Positions 1-5,141 of a stretch of DNA of 7,408 nt are shown here, one piece after another. The notes under the pieces are model-generated. The model saw only the letters and a list, made by a program, of their open reading frames with translations, was not told the origin of the DNA and searched no databases. This stretch comes from CAZBWS01 sp964495705 (GTDB lineage: Bacteria > Pseudomonadota > Gammaproteobacteria > HTCC5015). Location of the stretch: NCBI GenBank assembly GCA_964495705.1, contig CAZBWS010000094.1:1-7408 (forward strand), given 5' to 3'. Position 1 is the stretch's first letter. Each line of letters opens with the position of its first letter. The position numbers were made by a program, and so were the translations under genes.

Positions 1-911
1 AAGGCGGCATTATTGCGCGCGGTGTATTCATCCAACATGTCTTGATTGACTTCGCGGGTGGCCACTTCGACAATCGCCTGTAAGTCACTAGGCAAGGAAT
101 CCCAAGCTGATTGGTTCACAGTGAATTCCAGCACCGAGCCTGGCTCGTGCCAGCCAGGGTAGTACAGATACTTGGCCGCTTGGTGGAATCCAAAGGCTAG
201 GTCGTTGTAAGGACCGACCCATTCGGTGGCATCGATCACGCCGGTTTTCAAAGCGGTGTATAGCTCGCCACCTGGAATGGTCACTGCGGTGCCGCCAGCG
301 CGGTTGAGTACTTCACCACCCAAGCCCGGGATGCGCATTTTTAAACCCTGTACATCTTCGATGGAGTTGATTTGTTTATTAAACCAACCGCCCATTTGCA
401 CACCAGTATTACCACCGGCAAAGGGGATTAGATTGAATGGTTTGTAGATCTCTCGCCACAGTTCTAAGCCGCCACCGTAGTGTAGCCAGCCGTTCATTTC
501 TTGGGCGTTCATGCCAAAGGGAACCGAGGTAAAGAACTGCGAGGCGGCGACCTTACCCTTCCAAAAATACGCTCCGCTGTGACCCATTTGCACACTGCCG
601 TTAGAGACGGCATCAAATACGCCCAAGGCGGGTACTAGCTCACCGCCCCCATAGACTTTGACGATCAACCTTCCACCGCTCATACGCTCTACCAGTTTGG
701 CGAAACGTTCTGGTCCCGCGCCTAGACCAGGAAAATTTTTCGGCCAAGAGGTGACAAGCTTCCATTCAAAAGTTTGTTGGCCGCTAAAAACTGTGTCTGG
801 CACGCTATCCGCAGGGGTATAATGCGTAGCGCGCTCTTGGGTGTATAGGCCGAATAGCAGCACAACAGCGGCAACGAGAGCAAGAATAATAGCAGGGGTA
901 ACTTTGTTCAC
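1..911 (-). CDS. dctP: TRAP transporter substrate-binding protein, TakP/DctP type (3' end cut by window edge)
   Basis: This protein would capture a small carboxylate (2-oxoacid or similar) in the periplasm and pass it to the membrane subunits of a TRAP transporter. The frame is open from a GTG at 911 to the window edge, giving 303 codons; TakP-type proteins run to about 360 residues, so roughly 60 C-terminal residues are missing. The GTG is preceded by AAGG 7 nt upstream (919-922), and an in-frame stop lies shortly upstream. Residues 6-23 are a hydrophobic segment, followed by a polar linker; the binding domain starts near residue 48 (FEWKLVTSWPKNFPG). Family motifs include QMGHSGAYFWKGK (108-120), GVQMGGWF (170-177), GLKMRIPGLGGEV (189-201, with R193, the carboxylate-binding arginine expected in TRAP proteins), DATEWVGPYND (227-237) and YYPGWHEPG (250-258). 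Q172, R193, E230 and W231 correspond to ligand and sodium contacts known in TakP. The dctQ and dctM partners are not visible and may lie left of the window. The substrate is inferred only from family. Confidence 0.92.
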   Translation of the reverse strand, partial: MNKVTPAIILALVAAVVLLFGLYTQERATHYTPADSVPDTVFSGQQTFEWKLVTSWPKNFPGLGAGPERFAKLVERMSGGRLIVKVYGGGELVPALGVFDAVSNGSVQMGHSGAYFWKGKVAASQFFTSVPFGMNAQEMNGWLHYGGGLELWREIYKPFNLIPFAGGNTGVQMGGWFNKQINSIEDVQGLKMRIPGLGGEVLNRAGGTAVTIPGGELYTALKTGVIDATEWVGPYNDLAFGFHQAAKYLYYPGWHEPGSVLEFTVNQSAWDSLPSDLQAIVEVATREVNQDMLDEYTARNNAA

Positions 912-1026
912 GGAATAGCCTTGTAATAGTTATGCTAATTATGCCGAATTCATCGACAAACTGTTAAGAAAAGTTTCTTTTATTTAAGCATTAGGTTTAG
1001 GCCTAAATTAATGGCAAAATCCCCCT
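912..1026. promoter_or_regulatory. Divergent intergenic control region between dctP and the patatin gene
   Basis: These 115 bp are AT-rich and must hold promoters for both flanking genes, which point away from each other. A perfect 12-bp palindrome, TTTAGGCCTAAA, lies at 996-1007, and a 6-bp inverted repeat (AAGAAA, 2-nt spacer, TTTCTT) at 966-979. Either could be an operator, but short AT-rich palindromes also occur by chance. The best plus-strand -35 candidate is TCGACA at 953-958, with a poorly spaced TTTTAT at 978-983; I do not regard this as a supported promoter. No tRNA, terminator or small ORF is evident. Confidence 0.4.
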
Positions 1027-1866
1027 ATGTATAAAGACAATCCCATGAAAATTGGCATAGCCTTAGGCGGCGGTGCCGTGCTGGGCGCCGTGCACCTTGG
1101 CGTATTACAGGCCTTAGAAGAGCATGATATTTATGCGGATATGCTCACTGGCACCAGTATTGGTGCGGTAATGGCAGCGCAGTACGCCTTTGGCTTAACG
1201 CCCCATGACATCAAAGAGCGCATGCAAAAGATGGACTGGTGGGATGTCTCGAAATTTGCCTGGTCGAATAAAAACGGTCTATTAAATAATCACGACATGG
1301 AAAATTTCATCAAGGAGCAAATTGGTGAGGTGAACTTCTCTGACTGCCCTATTCCCTTGGCCTTTATCGCTACCGATTTATGCTCTGGTAAAAAAGTGGT
1401 TCTGGACCAACACGGCGTCGCCGAAGCGGCCATGATCAGTTCTTGTGTGCCAGCCCTCTACTCTCCCCATGAACGCAATGGAAAATTATTAGTCGACGGA
1501 GGCCTAGTCGAAAACGTGCCTATTTCCCCCCTGCAAAGCTGGGGTGCCGACTTTATTTTAGCGGTTAACATTAATGGCTCCCCTGAAAACCGATCACCCG
1601 ACGGTATGATTGACGTATTAATGAGTTCTTTTGATATTGCCGTTGATTCCCACACGCGCAGCCAACTGCGGCAAGCCGACTATGTTCTTCAACTGAACCT
1701 CTCGCACTATAGCCGCACGGATCCCAGCCATACGGCGGCGCTATTTGATGAGGGCTATAATATTTGTAAACAGCAAATTCACGGGATAGAGAAGGCACTT
1801 AAACGCCGTCCGAAAAAACCACTGCGCCAGTTGCGCCGCATCGCACATGATTGGCTGTCAAATTAA
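1027..1866 (+). CDS. Patatin-like phospholipase family protein (RssA-like)
   Basis: Members of this family are serine-aspartate dyad lipid acyl hydrolases, normally cytoplasmic or membrane-associated. Counting from the ATG at 1027, the protein has 279 residues. The glycine-rich oxyanion-hole loop is GGGAVLG (14-20), the nucleophile elbow is GTSIG with Ser44, and the second dyad residue is Asp157 in DGG, so both catalytic residues are present. The arginine usually found in the GGGxxRG loop is replaced by Leu19. The C-terminus is strongly basic, with nine Lys/Arg among residues 256-271, which could favour contact with acidic membrane lipids. No signal peptide or transmembrane segment is seen. 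An alternative start is the ATG at 1045, which begins MKIGIALGG, close to where RssA-type proteins start; neither ATG has a convincing ribosome binding site. It ends 6 bp before the convergent gene at 1873. The substrate cannot be told from sequence. Confidence 0.9.
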   Translation: MYKDNPMKIGIALGGGAVLGAVHLGVLQALEEHDIYADMLTGTSIGAVMAAQYAFGLTPHDIKERMQKMDWWDVSKFAWSNKNGLLNNHDMENFIKEQIGEVNFSDCPIPLAFIATDLCSGKKVVLDQHGVAEAAMISSCVPALYSPHERNGKLLVDGGLVENVPISPLQSWGADFILAVNINGSPENRSPDGMIDVLMSSFDIAVDSHTRSQLRQADYVLQLNLSHYSRTDPSHTAALFDEGYNICKQQIHGIEKALKRRPKKPLRQLRRIAHDWLSN

Positions 1867-1872
1867 ACCGAC

Positions 1873-2289
1873 TTAAAGCAAGCCAGCTTGCCCTTGCAAC
1901 CAGCCTGCACAATCCGCGGCACTGTATAGGCACTCTTCATCGCCGTCCCATAAAAAGCCGTTCACGGCTTTACACAATACCGCTGCAGCTAGACAGGATG
2001 AGCGGGTTTTATCCAAGTCAGAATGTGTGACCAGCGTAACGATATGGGTCTTACCGTCTATTTGCCCCTTTAACTCGGCGTTGAGCATATCGTCTTCGAT
2101 AGCTTCAAAATAATATTCAAAGCCTGCTTTGCGCCCCTCAAGTGTGGCGTTCACAAAACCTTCAAAGTTATACACCTCAAAGTCACTGGTGATTTGCAAA
2201 TCAAAACCTGCGGCTTGAATGGCGGCTTGCCACTGCGTTGGCGTTAGCATGCTATCTTTATCGAGGAACACGGTATTTTCTAAGGGCAT
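1873..2289 (-). CDS. Hypothetical acidic protein with four paired cysteines
   Basis: I do not recognise this 138-residue protein. It looks real: it fills the space between its neighbours, has ordinary composition and has no competing long frame. It is acidic, probably cytoplasmic, with no signal peptide or membrane span. The middle (about 50-92) reads like alternating beta strands (GFEYYFEAI, then KTHIVTLVTHSD), and the end (96-138) looks helical. The last 40 residues hold all four cysteines, C99, C106, C120 and C127, spaced C-x6-C-x13-C-x6-C. The start at 2289 has no clear Shine-Dalgarno sequence; a second in-frame Met is residue 14, also without one. The T-tract of the grxD terminator ends only 21 nt upstream of the start, so this gene depends on read-through or on a promoter overlapping that terminator. 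Its 3' end faces the patatin gene with a 6-bp gap. Confidence 0.75.
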   Translation of the reverse strand: MPLENTVFLDKDSMLTPTQWQAAIQAAGFDLQITSDFEVYNFEGFVNATLEGRKAGFEYYFEAIEDDMLNAELKGQIDGKTHIVTLVTHSDLDKTRSSCLAAAVLCKAVNGFLWDGDEECLYSAADCAGWLQGQAGLL

Positions 2290-2310
2290 AGTTTTAATCT
2301 ATTAGGTGAT

Positions 2311-2339
2311 AAAAAAGGAGAGCCTGTAGCTCTCCTTTT
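2311..2339 (-). terminator. Rho-independent terminator after grxD
   Basis: A perfect 11-bp stem is formed by 2313-2323 and 2329-2339 (AAAAGGAGAGC with GCTCTCCTTTT), with a 5-nt loop. Read on the minus strand, the stem ends in a run of six T (2316-2311), as expected for intrinsic termination. It lies 23 nt past the grxD stop codon. On the plus strand the stem ends in four T only, so it may work weakly in the other direction as well. Confidence 0.88.
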
Positions 2340-2361
2340 CGGTAAATACTAAATACTTTAT

Positions 2362-2688
2362 TTACGCTGCGGGGGATGCCGCCGCTTCAATCGCAGGAGC
2401 AAGATCACCCGACTCAAACATTTCCATAATAATATCGCAGCCGCCAACGAGCTCGCCTTTGATGTATAGCTGGGGGAATGTCGGCCAGTCTTGATATTTT
2501 GGCAACTCAGCGCGCACATCGGGGTCAGCAATGATATTACACCAGGCAAAGGGCTGGTTGATTTCTTTCAATGCATCGACTGTGCGACTAGAAAAGCCAC
2601 AGGAGGGAAACTGTGGTGTGCCTTTCATGAATAAAATCACGGGGTTTTCTTTAACCATTTGGTCGATGCGTTCTAGGGTCTGGGACAT
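2362..2688 (-). CDS. grxD: Monothiol glutaredoxin, CGFS type (Grx4 family)
   Basis: CGFS glutaredoxins bind a [2Fe-2S] cluster with glutathione as co-ligand and act in Fe-S cluster trafficking and iron homeostasis in the cytoplasm. The protein has 108 residues, close to the 115 of E. coli Grx4, which it resembles throughout. The active-site motif is CGFS with Cys30, preceded by MKGTPQFPS; K22 and the WPTFPQLYIKGELVGGCDI segment (68-86) form the glutathione and cluster site. The family's conserved Cys84 in GGCD is present. The ATG at 2688 has AAAGG 8 nt upstream (2697-2701). It lies 85 nt downstream of hyuB on the same strand, so the two may share a transcript, and a strong terminator follows. 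Identification is secure. Confidence 0.97.
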   Translation of the reverse strand: MSQTLERIDQMVKENPVILFMKGTPQFPSCGFSSRTVDALKEINQPFAWCNIIADPDVRAELPKYQDWPTFPQLYIKGELVGGCDIIMEMFESGDLAPAIEAAASPAA

Positions 2689-2773
2689 TTTTACAACCTT
2701 TAATTGGCCATCGACGCGGATACGCAGAGGCTCTGTTTATTCAGATGGGGTATTTTACTCTTTCTGTGGGCAA

Positions 2774-4321
2774 TCAGGAAGTCTTAGCAAAGCCACCGCC
2801 ACCGGGGGTGCTAATTTTTAGCTTATCACCCGCTTTGACGACGAGCTGTTGCTTGGGTAACAAGACTTGCTGATTCAGCGTATTTTCGCCCTGTAAACCT
2901 GAGCCGCCCCCCGCCGCACCACAAGGCTGTGATAAACGCCGTTCAGTCAATAAGGTGGCTTGAGCAGCAGCGGTAAATTCAAATTCACGTATCAGACCAT
3001 CACCACCGACATGCTTGCCTTGGCCACCAGAACCACGGCGTAGGGAATATTCAGTGACTCGCAAGGGGTAGTGGCTTTCTAATACTTCGATAGGCGTATT
3101 TAAAGTATTGGTCATATGGGTCTGCACCGCCGACTGCCCTGAATGATTGGCACCCGCACCCATGCCACCCCCCATGGTTTCATAATAATCCCAGCGATGT
3201 GTTGCATTATCAGCGCCCATGGCGAGGTTATTCATGCTGCCATGGCTCATCCCAGGCATTTTTTCAGGGATAGCTTGGGCCAGTGCACCCATCATCACAT
3301 CCACAACGCGGGTACTCGTTTCGACATTACCCGCCGCCACCGCCGCGGGGTATTGCGCATTAAGTAAACTACCTTCGGGGGCGGCAATGCGGATACGCTG
3401 GAAAGCCCCTGCGCAGGCGGGTGTTTGCGCAGGCATTAAGCAACGCAATACATAGAACACCCCTGCCGCAGCCACCGACAGAGGGCAATTGATATTACCC
3501 TGCACCTGGGCTGCGGTGCCGCTAAAGTCTGCCAGTATTTGAGCATCCTTGACCGTGAGTTTAAGTTGGATAGGTATATGCTCCCCACCCAATCCATCTG
3601 AGTCCATGCTATCGGCAAAGTGGTAGGCGCCTTCGGGTATTTCACCCAAGGCCTTCTCTGCCAGCCTATCCGCATAGGCGTTCAAGGCGGTTAATTGCTG
3701 ATTAAATAACGCACCATCGCCCGCTATCAGGTCACACAGCCGCTGTACGCCACGCAGATTGGCACTGATTTGTGCGTTGAAATCCCCCTGGGATTGCGCG
3801 GGGGAACGCAGGCCAGCGAGCATATTTTGCATGAATTCACGATTCAACTCGCCCTTTCGCATGAGGTAGGAGGGTTCAATGAGTATACCCTCTTCCTCTA
3901 AATGCTGAGAGATAGGCATAGAGCCCGGAGAGTCTGCGCCAATATCTGCATGATGGGCACGATTCACTACAAAGCCTATCAATTTATTCTGGCTAAAAAC
4001 AGGCGCAATCACGGTCACGTCCGGCAGATGCGTACCGCCTTTGAAAGGGTCATTTAAAATCACCATATCGCCTTCCGCCCACTGCATCGCCTCAACCACA
4101 TCCTCCATGGCATAAGCCATACTTCCCAAATGCACAGGAATATGTGCGGCTTGGGCACACAGTAAACCCTTCGCATTAAAAATGGCACAGGAGTAATCTA
4201 AGCGATCGCGAATATTCGGCGAAAAAGCGGCTTTGCGCAGTTGTGCCCCCATTTCTTCACAGATCGCGTCTAGGCGATTGGCAAAAATTATTAGGGCGAT
4301 AGGATCAAATACGTCTTTCAT
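2774..4321 (-). CDS. Hydantoinase B/oxoprolinase family protein (HyuB-like)
   Basis: The family comprises the B subunit of N-methylhydantoinase-type enzymes and the matching half of 5-oxoprolinase, which use ATP to open cyclic amides; related proteins are subunits of acetone-type carboxylases. I start it at the ATG at 4321 (515 residues). A TTG at 4330 would add three residues, and neither has a clear ribosome binding site. Length and motifs are those of a complete family member: NDPFKGGTHLPD (90-101), NRAHHADIG (120-128) followed by DSPGSMP, then further along DFSGT, GNVETSTRVVD, LRRGSGGQGKHVGGDG and the C-terminal STPGGGGF. These proteins normally work with a HyuA ATPase subunit encoded next door or fused. 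Here sodB lies divergently upstream and grxD downstream, so no HyuA is adjacent. Protein family is certain; substrate and reaction are not. It may share a transcript with grxD. Confidence 0.95.
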   Translation of the reverse strand: MKDVFDPIALIIFANRLDAICEEMGAQLRKAAFSPNIRDRLDYSCAIFNAKGLLCAQAAHIPVHLGSMAYAMEDVVEAMQWAEGDMVILNDPFKGGTHLPDVTVIAPVFSQNKLIGFVVNRAHHADIGADSPGSMPISQHLEEEGILIEPSYLMRKGELNREFMQNMLAGLRSPAQSQGDFNAQISANLRGVQRLCDLIAGDGALFNQQLTALNAYADRLAEKALGEIPEGAYHFADSMDSDGLGGEHIPIQLKLTVKDAQILADFSGTAAQVQGNINCPLSVAAAGVFYVLRCLMPAQTPACAGAFQRIRIAAPEGSLLNAQYPAAVAAGNVETSTRVVDVMMGALAQAIPEKMPGMSHGSMNNLAMGADNATHRWDYYETMGGGMGAGANHSGQSAVQTHMTNTLNTPIEVLESHYPLRVTEYSLRRGSGGQGKHVGGDGLIREFEFTAAAQATLLTERRLSQPCGAAGGGSGLQGENTLNQQVLLPKQQLVVKAGDKLKISTPGGGGFAKTS

Positions 4322-4430
4322 GGTAGGCAAACGGCCAGTAGCTAGTTACAATCTGACCACTATTCTATAAGACTGGCGCAATGATGCGCCACAACGACTG
4401 AATTAATTATTTAATTAACGGAGATTCATC
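4322..4430. promoter_or_regulatory. Divergent control region and structured sodB 5' leader
   Basis: The 109 bp between hyuB (minus) and sodB (plus) contain two clear symmetrical elements. A perfect 7-bp hairpin, TGGCGCA-ATGA-TGCGCCA, spans 4374-4391. An AT-only inverted repeat, TTAATTA, TT, TAATTAA, spans 4403-4418. The sodB ribosome binding site GGAG (4420-4423) follows directly, 7 nt before its ATG. A possible sodB -10 (TATTCT or TATAAG, 4361-4371) lies just before the hairpin, but I find no good -35 partner. If transcription starts near 4378, part of the hairpin would be lost from the mRNA, so it could instead be a DNA operator. No convincing minus-strand promoter for hyuB was found. Confidence 0.5.
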
Positions 4431-5009
4431 ATGGCTTTTACACTGCCTGAACTACCTTACGCAAAAGACGCCCTAGCACCGACTATCTCAGCTGAGACCC
4501 TAGAGTTTCACCACGGTAAGCACCACAATGCCTACGTGGGCAAGCTTAACGAGCTAATTGCGGGCACTGAGTTTGAGTCGCTATCTTTAGAAGAGATTAT
4601 CATGAAGTCGTCTGGCGGCATGTTCAACCAAGCGGCACAGATTTGGAACCACACATTCTACTTCACTGGTCTTAGCCCACAGGGCGGCGGGGAGCCTACG
4701 GGCGCACTAGCGGATGCGATCAACGCGGCATTTGGTTCTTTTGCAGAGTTCAAAGCACAGTTCATCGCCAAGGGCATGGGCAATTTTGGCTCTGGTTGGA
4801 CGTGGCTAGTTAAGAACGCCGCTGGCAGCCTAGAAATCGTCAACACTGACGATGCTGGCTGCCCACTCACTGACGGTCAAACGCCGGTGGTTACGGTTGA
4901 CGTTTGGGAGCACGCTTACTACATCGACTTCCGCAATGCGCGCCCTAAGTACCTAGAAGACATCTTCAATATCATTGACTGGAATATCGCAGCAGAGCGT
5001 TTTTCCTAA
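4431..5009 (+). CDS. sodB: Superoxide dismutase, iron type
   Basis: This cytoplasmic enzyme converts superoxide to hydrogen peroxide and oxygen. The 192-residue length equals that of typical bacterial Fe-SODs, and the sequence follows E. coli SodB throughout. The four metal ligands are His27 (FHHGKHH), His74 (IWNHTFYF), Asp157 and His161 (DVWEHAYY). Gln70 in AAQIWNHTF, which sits where Fe-SODs carry their active-site glutamine, points to iron rather than manganese. Other conserved segments are KSSGGMFNQ, GNFGSGWTWL and YYIDFRNARPKYL. The start is well supported by GGAG 7 nt upstream. Leucine codon use is odd: nine of 14 are CTA, unlike argD next to it. The gene has its own strong terminator and a structured leader and 3' UTR. 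In enterobacteria sodB is controlled by iron through a small RNA; whether that applies here is not shown by the sequence. Confidence 0.98.
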   Translation: MAFTLPELPYAKDALAPTISAETLEFHHGKHHNAYVGKLNELIAGTEFESLSLEEIIMKSSGGMFNQAAQIWNHTFYFTGLSPQGGGEPTGALADAINAAFGSFAEFKAQFIAKGMGNFGSGWTWLVKNAAGSLEIVNTDDAGCPLTDGQTPVVTVDVWEHAYYIDFRNARPKYLEDIFNIIDWNIAAERFS

Positions 5010-5023
5010 GCAAAAGCTTGTCA

Positions 5024-5057
5024 GCTAGCGGGGAAACTGATAGTTTTTCCTCCTAGC
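5024..5057 (+). other. Imperfect stem-loop in the sodB 3' UTR
   Basis: GCTAG (5024-5028) pairs with CTAGC (5053-5057), and AAACT (5034-5038) pairs with AGTTT (5042-5046) around a 3-nt loop. Between them, bases 5030-5033 can pair with 5047-5050 using two G-T wobbles, leaving a small bulge. It begins 14 nt after the sodB stop and precedes the main terminator by 16 nt. It has a short T run inside its right arm but none after it, so it is not itself a normal terminator. Confidence 0.5.
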
Positions 5058-5073
5058 AGTACCAGACACGCTA

Positions 5074-5109
5074 GGCAGCTCCCCCACGGGGAGCTGCCTT
5101 TTTGTTTTT
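5074..5109 (+). terminator. Rho-independent terminator of sodB
   Basis: A perfect 11-bp GC-rich stem (GGCAGCTCCCC at 5074-5084 with its complement at 5088-5098) and a 3-nt loop are followed by TTTTTGTTTTT (5099-5109). This is a strong intrinsic terminator for sodB. It ends 32 nt before the argD start, so any argD promoter must overlap its T-tract or lie in those few bases. Confidence 0.95.
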
Positions 5110-5141
5110 AAAGCACTCATTTTAATAGAAGAGAATCAAAG

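Noticed and set aside
226..447. Plus-strand open frame of 73 codons
   Set aside because: It lies wholly antisense to the TRAP binding protein gene, whose conserved motifs cover the same bases.
1878..1891. Hairpin GCAAGC-CA-GCTTGC as a terminator for the patatin gene
   Set aside because: The stem is short with a 2-nt loop, has no T-tract after it, and lies inside the coding region of the unknown protein.
2531..2821. Plus-strand open frame spanning the grxD-hyuB gap
   Set aside because: Most of it is antisense to grxD; the product shows no domain or composition of a real protein, and there is no ribosome binding site.
3900..4330. TTG at 4330 as the start of hyuB
   Set aside because: It adds only three residues before an ATG at 4321, and has no ribosome binding site, so the ATG is the simpler choice.
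4401..4419. Possible Fur box before sodB
   Set aside because: The AT-rich repeat matches the Fur consensus at less than half of its positions, so I report it only as an inverted repeat.
5099..5141. ArgR operator upstream of argD
   Set aside because: No pair of TGAAT/ATTCA-like half-sites is present in the short gap.
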